A stretch of DNA of 64,000 bases from Balneolales bacterium. GTDB taxonomy: Bacteria; Bacteroidota; Rhodothermia; Balneolales; Natronogracilivirgulaceae. The DNA lies in the NCBI GenBank assembly GCA_007132975.1, contig SLNO01000047.1:1-64000 (forward strand), read 5' to 3'. A model generated the notes under the pieces. The model was not told the origin of the DNA. It made no database searches and saw only the letters and a list, made by a program, of their open reading frames with translations. The translations under genes were made by a program, and so were the position numbers. Within the stretch, counting starts at the first letter, position 1. Each line of letters begins with the position of its first letter. Positions 1 to 9,035 of the stretch are shown here, piece after piece.

Positions 1-51
1 CAATCTACGTGAGGACGTCCTTTTTGGAAAGATCAAGGCGTTTCGCTTCGA

Positions 52-65
52 GTTATTCGAATAAC
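52..65. promoter_or_regulatory. Perfect 14-bp palindrome upstream of the first gene
   Basis: GTTATTCGAATAAC is a perfect inverted repeat about 95 bp upstream of the first CDS. It could be an operator or chance. The rest of the 158-bp leader shows no recognisable gene or strong promoter. Confidence 0.2.
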
Positions 66-158
66 CGTACGATTGGACGGAATTCGCCCATCCACATCAT
101 CAATCTCCACGCCGGTTAAACACAGGGCATTTATGCCTTTACTCTTTAAATAAGCTCA

Positions 159-1379
159 ATGAATTTTCTGCTGCTTATCTTCTTTTGTTTTCAGATAATC
201 ATCGCGGATTCTGAAAATGAAACCAGCGTTATAAGTGAGGACTTGATAGCGCAACATACCACCTATTTTGATATTCAGGATGGAAATTTCATTGGTGCAG
301 ATTCACTGATAGTTGCATTAGGGCAGGCCCACTTGGTTGCTCTTGGAGAGTTACACAATCGAACAAGACTTGGTGAATTAACTGTATCGCTGCTGCAGAC
401 ATTAAAGCCTCATGGGTTCAATTATTTTGCCATTGAAACCGGTCCCTATTCCGCCCGAAAACTTCAGCAGCTAATCCGCAATGGCAAACCTGAAGTATCC
501 GCTTTTTATGCAGCGTATTCATCACGGATATACGACATCATCCCCATTCCCTTTTTTAAAGGTGAAACCGATTTGCGTTTTCTTGCCGCCGCAGATTTTA
601 TGGGCTATGAACTTTGGGGGCTGGACCAGGAATTCTACTTTTCGTACGCCTACCTGATTGATGAGCTTGCGGATCTGGCCGGCGAATCCATGTCCCGGGA
701 TCAGCAGAGGCTTCACAGAAAACTAACACGAAGAGTCTACCGGCTGGACAGGCGGAATCAGTTCAGGGAATTATTTATCAGCAGCTTTCACCGCAGCTGC
801 CGTCTTAAAAGCGATGCTGATCTTCAGGCATACCTGGAAAGTTTTACGCATTCCGATGACCCCGATATCAATCAAATTTCAGACGCTCTTCAAAAAACAT
901 TGGAAATTTACTGTATGGCTGAGAAGGGCCGAGCCAGCGAACCTGTTCGAATCAGCTATTTTAAAGAAAATTTCAACCGTAATTTTGAAGCGGCATTGGA
1001 GGCAAACCCGGAACCCAAAGTCTTTCTCAAAATGGGATCCTTTCACATGGGGCGGCATCGCAGCCCGCTAAACCTTTACGATATCGGAAATCATGTGTCC
1101 CAAATTGCTGAGTCCCGAAACCAAACATCTGTTCATATCTACTATCTGAATCGATTTTTTGAAGGCCGGGACGTAAAGGGTCGTAGTGGTTGGGAGGATT
1201 TTGAGCGTTTTATAAGCGTCGGAGATAAAGAAAAATGGGCTCTTGTGGATTTGCGGTCTCTTCGTGAACAGATATCCAACCAAACACTCACTGGAAGGCC
1301 ATTTGAAATACAAACCATACAGAACTATGACTTCATCATAATCGCCCCACAAGATGATTGGGTTGAAAGGCATTGGTGA
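159..1379 (+). CDS. Secreted EreA/ChaN (TIKI-fold)-like protein
   Basis: A 406-aa protein with an N-terminal hydrophobic signal segment (residues 1-17). Residues 59-67 carry LVALGELHN, and near residues 291-297 there is MGSFHMG. A GE-x-H strand early and a G-x-x-H strand late are the paired metal/catalytic signature of the erythromycin-esterase / ChaN / TIKI superfamily. By family, such proteins hydrolyse esters or peptides or bind haem; nothing here fixes the substrate. The signal segment suggests a periplasmic or outer-surface location. It stands alone, followed by the tandem repeats R1/R2. The ORF-track start is kept because the signal segment begins there. The superfamily call is moderately sure; the exact activity is unknown. 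Confidence 0.6.
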   Translation: MNFLLLIFFCFQIIIADSENETSVISEDLIAQHTTYFDIQDGNFIGADSLIVALGQAHLVALGELHNRTRLGELTVSLLQTLKPHGFNYFAIETGPYSARKLQQLIRNGKPEVSAFYAAYSSRIYDIIPIPFFKGETDLRFLAAADFMGYELWGLDQEFYFSYAYLIDELADLAGESMSRDQQRLHRKLTRRVYRLDRRNQFRELFISSFHRSCRLKSDADLQAYLESFTHSDDPDINQISDALQKTLEIYCMAEKGRASEPVRISYFKENFNRNFEAALEANPEPKVFLKMGSFHMGRHRSPLNLYDIGNHVSQIAESRNQTSVHIYYLNRFFEGRDVKGRSGWEDFERFISVGDKEKWALVDLRSLREQISNQTLTGRPFEIQTIQNYDFIIIAPQDDWVERHW

Positions 1380-1550
1380 TTGATAACCTTTAGATTGGCA
1401 CGAGACTAAATAAATGATGACAAGGTATAACACGCTCTTCGCTTGGGCATTTTCTGGCATTCCTGAATTGGTGGATTGCATTACAGACACTTTTTACTAA
1501 TCTTTTTAAAATTTTTTTTATTACTGCATTTCACATTTAATCAATGAGAT

Positions 1551-1646
1551 ATGAATTGTCCATGACCGTAGCCCGGTCACACTGGAGTATGATTAAAAAC
1601 GTCATGGTCATTCTATGTAACCTTAGAAATCCAAAGTTTTTAACAC
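1551..1646 (+). repeat. Repeat family R, copy R1
   Basis: First of two head-to-tail copies. It starts at ATGAATT, has CCATGAC (1560-1566) pairing with GTCATGG (1601-1607), and an inner hairpin TGACCG (1563-1568) / CGGTCA (1574-1579). The conserved tail ATTCTATGTAACCTTAGAAATCC follows. It is 96 bp to the next ATGAAAT boundary. The inner loop is shorter than in R2 and R3. Confidence 0.8.
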
Positions 1647-1754
1647 ATGAAATGTCCATGACCGGACATCTACCGGTCACACAGGAGTATGATTAAAAAC
1701 GTCATGGACATTCTATGTGACCTTATGAATCCAATGATTTTAAACACATGAAAT
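1647..1754 (+). repeat. Repeat family R, copy R2, ending on the GH3 start codon
   Basis: The best-formed copy, bounded by ATGAAAT at 1647-1653 and again at 1748-1754. The outer stem GTCCATGAC (1654-1662) pairs perfectly with GTCATGGAC (1701-1709). The inner stem TGACCGG (1659-1665) pairs with CCGGTCA (1673-1679). The two stems share TGAC and cannot form together. The right-hand ATGAAAT contains the beta-glucosidase start codon, so the repeat is that gene's whole proximal leader. Confidence 0.85.
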
Positions 1755-3970
1755 ACGTACTGATCTGCTTCTTTACCATTGCCTGCATCTTCACAACTGC
1801 GAACCTTAATGCCCAGACAACCATCTATCAAAATCCGGAAGCATCCATTGATGAGCGGGTTGAAGACCTTCTGAGACGGATGACCGTTTATGAGAAGATC
1901 GGGCAGATGACCCAGCTCAACATATCCATGATCAACACCACAGGCGCTGCAAGCGATGTGGTCCTGGATGAAGAAAAAGCACGGTATCTCATTCGCAACC
2001 ATCATATCGGGTCGTTTATCAACGGCGATGCCGTTCCACCCGAAACATGGTTCACATTTATATATGAACTCTCACGTGTAGGCCTGGAAGAAAGCAGGCT
2101 GGAGATCCCGGTCATCTATGGTATTGATCACATACACGGTGCCAGCTACCTTGCCGAATCCACCATTTTTCCACATAACATCAACCTTGGCGCCACATTC
2201 AACCCGATCCACGCCTATGCAACCGGGTGGGTAACCGCTTACGAATCAGTAGATATCGGGCATCGCTGGGGTTTTGCGCCCACGATTGACCTTGGCGTGA
2301 ATCCACTCTGGGCCCGTATCTGGGAAACCTATGGCGAGGACCCCCATCTTGCTTCCGAGATGGGTCGAAATTTCATTGAAGGATACCAGGGAAATGAAGA
2401 GATCGCGCCGTACCGGGTTGCGGCCACGGGCAAACATTTTGTTGCATATTCCGATCCAAGGACAGGCTGGGACCGCACACCCGTCCAACTTTCCATGCAG
2501 GCCATTCGTGAGTTCCACCTCCCCCCTTTCCAGGCAGCTGTGGATGCCGGCATCAAAACAATGATGCTGAACAGCGGTGAAGTGAACGGCATACCGGTGC
2601 ACGCATCATACGAGTTTGTCACAGAACTTCTCAGGGATGAAATGGGGTTTGATGGCGTTGTGCTTACCGACTGGGCTGATATTGAAAAGCTGGTCGATTT
2701 GCACAGAACTGCTGAAAACTACAAGGAGGCCGTTTATCAGTCGGTTACAGCCGGGATTGATGTCAGTATGACCCCGCTTGATCTCAATTTTAATACTGCG
2801 CTTAAGGAACTTGTGGATGAGGGACGCATCACGGAGGAGCGGCTTGATGAATCTGTGCGCCGGATACTCCGGCTTAAATTTGAACTTGGCCTTTTTGAGT
2901 ATCCCTTCCCTCGCAGCGACAGGCTTTACAGAATCGGAACGGAAGAGAACAGGCTCAAGGCCCTTGAGGCCGCGCGGGAGTCTATTGTGCTGTTGCGAAA
3001 TGAGAACGACGTTTTGCCGGCCAAAGAACCCAATTTGATCGTAGTTGCGGGGATGTCGGCCAACAGCAAGCGCAATCTGAACGGCGGCTGGACGCTTACC
3101 TGGGCCGGGGGAACTGAGGAGCAGTATCCGGAAGATATGCACACCATTTATACCGCTCTGCAGAAGGAATATCCGGCAGCTGAAATCCGGCTGATCGCAT
3201 CGGAGCTTAGGTCATCTGCAAACCGGGACCTGTTAGACAGCGCAGATTTGATCATCTATGCGGGGGGTGAGGAACCTTATGCGGAGTTCACCGGCAACGT
3301 CACCGATCTGACCTTGCCCAGCGACCAATTATCAGATGTTGCGTTTTTGTCAGAGTCCGAAACGCCGCTTGTGCTGGTCCTTGTGCTGGGAAGGCCGCGG
3401 ATCATCACACCAATAGTTGAGAAGACGGATGCCATCATTTTTACAGGACTGCCCGGATTCGAGGGCGGTGAAGCCATTGCAAATATCATCAGCGGACGTG
3501 TGAATCCAAGTGGAAGGCTGCCCATTTCATATCCCATGTACACGGGACACTTTTCGACCTACAATCACAAACCAAGCGCGATATCCTCATCCGCGCTCTA
3601 CCCTTTTGGTCACGGTCTGTCGTACACAGAGTTTGATTACAGCGATTTACAGCTGGGGAGCCATTCAGTGGGCATGAATGAGTCTTTGACTGCCTCTGTC
3701 ACGGTTACCAACAGCGGTGAAGTTACGGGGATGGAGAGCGTGCTCTGGTACATAACCAACCATGTAGGCAGAATTTCAAGGCCGGTTCTGGAGCTGAAGC
3801 ATTTTGAAAAAATCGAGCTGGAGCCGGGGGAGTCTACCAGGCTGGAGTTTGAATTGGTGCCGCAAAAACATATTTCATACCCGGACCGCTATGGAAACAG
3901 AATACTGGAACCCGGTCGGATTACCGTTAGAGTCGGGGATTTATCGAAAGAGTTCATGCTTGTTGAGTGA
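1748..3970 (+). CDS. Secreted GH3 family beta-glucosidase
   Basis: A 740-aa glycoside hydrolase family 3 enzyme of the BglX-like type, which removes terminal beta-linked sugars from oligosaccharides in the periplasm. Signal peptide at residues 1-23. The TIM-barrel domain has KHFVAYSDPRTGWDR, and the expected nucleophile is D308 in VVLTDWAD. The alpha/beta sandwich follows (around 400-620, with GLPGFEGGEAIANIISG), then a C-terminal fibronectin-III-like domain (around 650-740). Length and domain order match intact family members. The start is fixed by the signal peptide, which begins right at the ATG inside repeat R2. No SusC/D or other polysaccharide-utilisation genes are next to it, so it appears to be a stand-alone enzyme. 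Confidence 0.93.
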   Translation: MKYVLICFFTIACIFTTANLNAQTTIYQNPEASIDERVEDLLRRMTVYEKIGQMTQLNISMINTTGAASDVVLDEEKARYLIRNHHIGSFINGDAVPPETWFTFIYELSRVGLEESRLEIPVIYGIDHIHGASYLAESTIFPHNINLGATFNPIHAYATGWVTAYESVDIGHRWGFAPTIDLGVNPLWARIWETYGEDPHLASEMGRNFIEGYQGNEEIAPYRVAATGKHFVAYSDPRTGWDRTPVQLSMQAIREFHLPPFQAAVDAGIKTMMLNSGEVNGIPVHASYEFVTELLRDEMGFDGVVLTDWADIEKLVDLHRTAENYKEAVYQSVTAGIDVSMTPLDLNFNTALKELVDEGRITEERLDESVRRILRLKFELGLFEYPFPRSDRLYRIGTEENRLKALEAARESIVLLRNENDVLPAKEPNLIVVAGMSANSKRNLNGGWTLTWAGGTEEQYPEDMHTIYTALQKEYPAAEIRLIASELRSSANRDLLDSADLIIYAGGEEPYAEFTGNVTDLTLPSDQLSDVAFLSESETPLVLVLVLGRPRIITPIVEKTDAIIFTGLPGFEGGEAIANIISGRVNPSGRLPISYPMYTGHFSTYNHKPSAISSSALYPFGHGLSYTEFDYSDLQLGSHSVGMNESLTASVTVTNSGEVTGMESVLWYITNHVGRISRPVLELKHFEKIELEPGESTRLEFELVPQKHISYPDRYGNRILEPGRITVRVGDLSKEFMLVE

Positions 3971-4244
3971 GCTTGGTTTGTAACCTCAGTGGACCCCGCC
4001 ACGCGAAGTTATTAAAAAAAGTTTTTGGTTCATGAGCTGGACGCAATCACTGTTTGAATTTTGAAAGACTTAAACATTATTGAGGCACTCTAATCGATAA
4101 ACATATATAGTAACAACAATTTCAAGTCGGGCATAACTTCGATTTGCCGATCCAAGATCTATTGCCTGAAAAGCAATTCAAAGTATTATTGCATCTCCTA
4201 CTAACCAAGTCAAGCCTGTTAAAAACTGGCCCTATGTTAGTCTG

Positions 4245-5159
4245 TTATTGAATGGTATTCTTGTAAATTTTTCCGTCTTTCATGATAATCACGAAGTTGG
4301 TGTCGGGGTCTCTGATAAGGTCAATATCCTCAAGCGGATTGCCCTGAACAAGAAGCAAATCCGCATAAGCACCTTCTTTCACTACTCCCAAATCGCCGGG
4401 ATAGGGGTTACGCTCGCCGGAAAGTTTCAGGATTTGCGCGTTGTTTGAGGTTGCCATGACAAGCAATTCTGCAGGGGTAAAAAATCCGCTCAATTTTGCC
4501 AGGTGCGCGCCATGATTTCTGTTTCCTGCCGGGTTGAATAACATATCGGTTCCCCACGCTACTTTCACATTGTGCTTTTTTGCCAGCTCAAAAGCCCGCT
4601 CTGTTCCCTCAGAAACCATGATCTGCTTTACACGACTTGGCCCTGTTTGCGGATTGGCAAATTCATCATCAAAGAAGGGTTGCAAACTCCACCAAACATC
4701 ATATTCTGCCATCATCATCACGGTCTCTTCATCGAGCAGCTGTCCGTGTTCAATACTTTTCACCCCGGCTCTGATGGCTAATTGAACGGCCTCTGGGGTG
4801 TAAGCGTGAATCATCACATAGGTACCCCAGTTTTCAGCAGCTTGAACGGCCACACGGATCTCCTCATAGGTGTATTGGACGGCATCCAGCGGATCATACA
4901 TAGAAGCAACACCTCCGCCTCCGGCCAGCTTAATGTGGCTTGCACCTAACATCAGCTGTTCTCTTGCTCTTCGCGTTACCTCGTCAACACCGTCAGCTAT
5001 TGCTGATACGCCCATCGTTTCTACGCGAGACAGCTGAGACATGGGCGTTCTGGGGACTTCGTGGGGCAAGCGGAAATCACCGTGTCCCGCAGTTTGACTG
5101 ATCATGGCACCGGCAGGATAAAATTGGATGCCAACCCGTATATTGCCACGTTCATTCTC
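4245..5159 (-). pseudogene. N-terminally truncated imidazolonepropionase-like amidohydrolase
   Basis: The reading frame matches the C-terminal two thirds of secreted metal-dependent amidohydrolases: ISQTAGHGDFR, HIKLAGGGG, MIHAYTP, EHGQLL, WGTDMLF and the end FVIIMKDGKIYKN. Full family members run to about 430-470 residues; the ORF here is 286. I read the frame upstream of the first ATG: it stays open and homologous (RVGIQFYPAGAMISQT) for about 11 codons, then diverges and meets a TAG near 5160. The signal peptide and first beta strand, including the HxH metal ligands, are therefore missing. The product should be inactive even if translated. This is probably a deletion relic; the divergent permease gene starts 38 bp beyond the TAG. 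Confidence 0.75.
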
Positions 5160-5197
5160 CTATTCAGTTCTAATCCTGCAGAATTCTATACATAGTC

Positions 5198-6313
5198 ATG
5201 CCCTTATTTCGCCGTGTCCTGCGCCGGCTTCAGGAAGAGGCCCTGCTTGCCATATTACTGGTATTGTTCATTCCACTCTTCCTGCTTGCACCGGTTTCAG
5301 CTGATGGACTTGCAGCATTGGTTGACTGGAAAACCATCGGCGCACTTGCGGGACTCATGGTGCTCAGCAGGGGGCTTGAGGCAAGCGGTTTCCTGGCCTT
5401 TACCGGACGCAGAATGCTTGCCGAAATCCGCAATGAGAGAACGCTGGCGATCGTCCTGGTACTTTTTTCTGCCGCACTTTCCGCATTGATCACCAATGAT
5501 GTAGCCCTTTTTATAGTGGTTCCAATCACTCTCAGTCTCGGCCTGGTCGCCTACCTCCCGGTTGGCCGTCTTGTGATATTCGAAGCCCTCGCGGTGAATG
5601 CCGGATCTGCTGTCAGCCCGATTGGCAATCCACAAAACCTGTTTCTCTGGCAGGTATCGGGAGCATCCTTCACGGAGTTTCTTCTGACTATGATCCCTCT
5701 CAGTTTGTGCCTCATGTTGTTACTTATGATTGCTGTGCCATTGGGTTTTTCGAAGAAAGAAATTGTTTTGAAACAGATCGATACGGGACCCGAAATCAAC
5801 CGGAAACTGCTGATCATATCCCTGCTCCTTTATCCTGTATTTCTGATCCTTACCGATCAGGGATTTGCCATGTATGCTGCCGTTGGCCTTATTCTGCTAT
5901 TTCTGTTCATATCACGTGAAGTACTTCTCGGGGTCGATTGGCTGCTTCTGCTCGTATTTATCATGATGTTTGTGGATCTGGGCCTGCTTGCAACACTGCC
6001 TTCTGTTGCAGCACAGGCAAACTACATCGACGTACTGCCGGGCGGAATCTTCTCGGCTGGTGTAATACTGTCACAGGTGATGTCGAACGTGCCGGCCGCC
6101 ATATTCCTGGAGGCGTTTACAGACGACTGGCAGCTGCTAGCATGGGGTGCAAGCGTTGGTGGATTTGGCCTGGGAATCGGCTCACTTGCAAATCTTATTG
6201 CAATGCGCCTGGCCCGCGGTCAGGCCCGCTGGACAGAGTTCCACATTTGGTCAGTTCCCCTTCTGATCACCGGGAGTGCCATTGCATTTGGATTGATTTT
6301 CCGGGTGCTGTGA
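5198..6313 (+). CDS. SLC13 / ArsB-type anion permease
   Basis: A 371-aa polytopic membrane protein with about ten hydrophobic helices. It carries two hallmark helix-break segments of the ArsB/NhaD/SLC13 (CitMHS-like) superfamily: ALITNDVALFIVVPIT in the first half and GSAVSPIGNPQNLFLW in the middle. A matching SNVPAAIFLEAF segment lies in the second half. Members carry carboxylates, sulfate, arsenite or Na+/H+; the sequence does not tell which. It is divergent from the broken amidohydrolase and shows no operon partner. No ATPase (ArsA) or arsenic genes are near, which argues against an arsenite role. Confidence 0.8.
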   Translation: MPLFRRVLRRLQEEALLAILLVLFIPLFLLAPVSADGLAALVDWKTIGALAGLMVLSRGLEASGFLAFTGRRMLAEIRNERTLAIVLVLFSAALSALITNDVALFIVVPITLSLGLVAYLPVGRLVIFEALAVNAGSAVSPIGNPQNLFLWQVSGASFTEFLLTMIPLSLCLMLLLMIAVPLGFSKKEIVLKQIDTGPEINRKLLIISLLLYPVFLILTDQGFAMYAAVGLILLFLFISREVLLGVDWLLLLVFIMMFVDLGLLATLPSVAAQANYIDVLPGGIFSAGVILSQVMSNVPAAIFLEAFTDDWQLLAWGASVGGFGLGIGSLANLIAMRLARGQARWTEFHIWSVPLLITGSAIAFGLIFRVL

Positions 6314-6520
6314 GAACTGGTACAGAGCCACCTGATAGAATTTCTGAGTTGCAGCTCACACCCTGAGATTGATGATCCATGAATTGGTAGCAAACGACCT
6401 GGCAATCTGCTACATTCAACTTTACTGAGCAGGCGAATTGAATCGCGCAGACCACATTGAAACTCTAAAACGCCTTTCGGATATCCAATGAACCGCACGG
6501 TACCATCCTGAAGGCAGCAG

Positions 6521-6715
6521 ATGACAGTTGGTATGGAATTAATTCTGATCGCCGTCTTTATAATTACCTGCGGCGTTATTATTCTTCGACGGTCTAAATG
6601 TCTGAAGCAATGCAGCTGGCCTGGAATTGTTTTTTTAATTTTCGTGATTGCGGTGATACTTTTTCTCGTATGGCTGACCATCATGGTGATCTTTGTTGGG
6701 CCATCGATGCGTTGA
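6521..6715 (+). CDS. Small two-helix membrane protein, unknown
   Basis: A 64-aa ORF with two hydrophobic segments (around residues 6-22 and 34-58) separated by a short basic loop, RRSKCLKQ. It lies in the 545-bp gap between the permease and the TRIC channel, where nothing else is seen. It may start at the third codon-region ATG, MELILIAV. There are no recognisable family motifs. The regular amphipathic pattern favours a real small membrane protein, but chance cannot be ruled out. Confidence 0.35.
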   Translation: MTVGMELILIAVFIITCGVIILRRSKCLKQCSWPGIVFLIFVIAVILFLVWLTIMVIFVGPSMR

Positions 6716-6858
6716 GAATAATTGGTTATTCACGCTGATGTGCGCACCCGACTAATGCATTGATTGGCAGACACTTGGTCAAATACCTGGCCAGGTTGCT
6801 CTAACCAGTCCATCCCGGCATTCAGTGGCCAGATCATGCAACTCTAGCTTATTGACTT

Positions 6859-7470
6859 ATGATCCTATATTATTTTGATCTCGCAGGCGTCGCCGTATTC
6901 GCTGTGAGCGGTGTGCTTGCCGCACGAGACAGAAGGCTGGACCTTCTGGGTGTAATTGTGATTGCAGCAATCACCGCCATTGGGGGCGGCACCCTGCGCG
7001 ATCTCCTCCTGAACCGGTATCCGATCTTCTGGACCACTGACATTCTTTACCTGATAGTCATCATCGCTGCAGCATTGCTCACCGTAGCTTATGTCCGGCT
7101 TAGACCTCCACCGCAAAAGGCGCTTCTCGTGGCTGATGCTTTCGGTCTTGGACTGTTTGCACTCTCAGGTGCGCAGGTGGCCGAAGCAGCCAACTATCCC
7201 GCAATCATCGTGGTACTGATGGGCACCATGACCGGTGTTGCCGGTGGAGTCCTGCGGGATGTCATCACCGCGCAAATCCCGCTCATATTGCGGCGGGACA
7301 TATACGCCACCGCTGCCATCGCCGGCATCATCCTGTATCTGATCCTGAAGGCACTTGGTCTCGATAGTTCTGCAGCATTTGGGATCGGCATGGCCATGGT
7401 GATTGCGCTGCGGCTATTCGCCATCCACAAAGGCTTGCAGTTACCCATATTCCGCATGTCTGAGCGGTGA
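6859..7470 (+). CDS. TRIC / YadS (UPF0126) cation channel family protein
   Basis: A 203-aa membrane protein built of two similar halves. The first has GVIVIAAITAIGGGTLRDLLL and the second VVLMGTMTGVAGGVLRDVI; GGGxLRD is the signature of UPF0126. Bacterial members are trimeric TRIC-type channels for K+ and small cations; some family members are linked to glycine uptake. About seven helices are expected and seen. It converges on mgtE with only 63 bp between, and no clear terminator is visible there. Confidence 0.88.
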   Translation: MILYYFDLAGVAVFAVSGVLAARDRRLDLLGVIVIAAITAIGGGTLRDLLLNRYPIFWTTDILYLIVIIAAALLTVAYVRLRPPPQKALLVADAFGLGLFALSGAQVAEAANYPAIIVVLMGTMTGVAGGVLRDVITAQIPLILRRDIYATAAIAGIILYLILKALGLDSSAAFGIGMAMVIALRLFAIHKGLQLPIFRMSER

Positions 7471-7533
7471 GCTGCATCATAAATCGATGATCTGCCAACA
7501 TTCGGCGGAGGTCCCGCTTGCCAGTTATCCCTC

Positions 7534-8901
7534 TCAACCGGCTAGAAGGCTCGTAAGGAAATAGGTGCTAAGCCCCAGGTAAATCGAAACGCCGGTTATA
7601 TCGGTGATTGTAGTGAGGACTGGTCCGGTCATCATGGCCGGATCGCCGCCCCAGCGCTTGATCAGGAACGGAAGGGTGCCTCCGACAATCCCTGCGATCA
7701 AAACGTTGCACGCCAGTGCGGCACCGGCAACCAGTCCAAGAACCAGGTTGGCCTGGATGATGAAAGCGATGACGGTAAAGAGGACGCCGAGGGCCAGGCC
7801 GTTGCACAGGCCGACGATGATCTCTTTTCTGGTCGCCCGCCAGTATTCGTTCAGCCTTGCCTCTCCCAGTGCTATGCTGCGAATGGATACCGACAGTGCC
7901 TGAATGCCGACGTTCCCGCCCATATCCGTGATCATGGGCAGAAATATGGCGAGTGCGGCCACGGCTTCAATGGTGGCTTCAAATGATGCTATTACCGCAA
8001 CGGCGCCCAGGTTCAGGAATACGTTACCCGCCATCCATGGAAGCCTTTTTTTTACGGACCCGAGAGGCGGCGTGTAGAAAGACTCATCGGCCGAGGTTGC
8101 ACCCATGTGCATGAACATATCCACCATGTTCATGGACAGCACTTCCACGGCGTCGTCGGCCATCAGAACGCCAATAATGCTGTCATCCTCATTCAGGACC
8201 GGGAGCATTTGAAAACGCCGGTTCTGCAATAGCTGCGAGGCCATGATCGCATCGTCCGTGGCGTGAACTGCCACCACATTGGGCACCATGATCTCATCCA
8301 CGACTTTTGACGGTTCGGTTCGGATGAGGTCTTTCATGGAAATAACCCCCTGCGGTTTGCCTTTCCCGTTCACCACGTAGACATAATTTTTGCTTTCAAT
8401 ACGATGCGATGCATCCTTGATGGCGATGAGCGTCTGCTGGACCGTTGTGCCCATCTTGACCGCGATGAAGTAGGTGTTCATGTGCGATCCGACCGTGCCT
8501 TTTTCGTAGCGCATCAGTTCCCGGATCATCGATTCAAGATTCGGGTTGATCATGCCCAGTAGTGTGCCAGCTTTTTCCGCATTCATTGCTTGCATGATAT
8601 CCGCTGCCTTGTCAACAGGGATGTCATCGATGAGTTTGGAACCGATATCCGGATTCATTTCTCCCAGGATCTCGGCCGACATCTGGGAGCTGAAATGCGA
8701 AAGGATCTTGCCGGCCTGCTTCTGATCAGCAGCTTCCAGGAAAGCAATTATGAGGTCATAATTCCGGTCGGTCAGGATTTGTGCCACCCTTCCGGCCGAG
8801 ATATTCTGAGCGCTCAGTACAGCTTCTCCAATGTTCCATTCATCGAGATCGCTTGTGAATTTTTCCCAATATGACTGAAGGACTTCCGGTTCAAGGATCA
8901 T
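7534..8901 (-). CDS. mgtE: Magnesium transporter MgtE
   Basis: A 455-aa Mg2+ channel/transporter. It has an N-terminal superhelical MgtE_N domain (around 20-130), a pair of CBS domains (around 135-260) that sense cytosolic Mg2+, and five transmembrane helices (around 290-455). The pore motif FLPMITDMGGNVGIQA is present. Length and order are typical. It is divergent from the 1041-aa gene across a 134-bp AT-rich gap. I saw no M-box-like leader, though a covariance search would be needed to exclude one. Confidence 0.95.
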   Translation of the reverse strand: MILEPEVLQSYWEKFTSDLDEWNIGEAVLSAQNISAGRVAQILTDRNYDLIIAFLEAADQKQAGKILSHFSSQMSAEILGEMNPDIGSKLIDDIPVDKAADIMQAMNAEKAGTLLGMINPNLESMIRELMRYEKGTVGSHMNTYFIAVKMGTTVQQTLIAIKDASHRIESKNYVYVVNGKGKPQGVISMKDLIRTEPSKVVDEIMVPNVVAVHATDDAIMASQLLQNRRFQMLPVLNEDDSIIGVLMADDAVEVLSMNMVDMFMHMGATSADESFYTPPLGSVKKRLPWMAGNVFLNLGAVAVIASFEATIEAVAALAIFLPMITDMGGNVGIQALSVSIRSIALGEARLNEYWRATRKEIIVGLCNGLALGVLFTVIAFIIQANLVLGLVAGAALACNVLIAGIVGGTLPFLIKRWGGDPAMMTGPVLTTITDITGVSIYLGLSTYFLTSLLAG

Positions 8902-9035
8902 ATCTCAATCTGTTATATTGCTTTGGTTGTTTGTAAACTGTTTATTTCGATTTAATTATAACATCAATTGAATAAAACACAAACTGGCATATTGGAGCCG
9001 GTTCAACGCTTTTGAAAGTCTGTTAAACAATATTT

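Noticed and set aside
1551-1754. Tandem R1/R2 as a CRISPR array
   Set aside because: The units have no unique spacers and are ~100 bp with internal structure.
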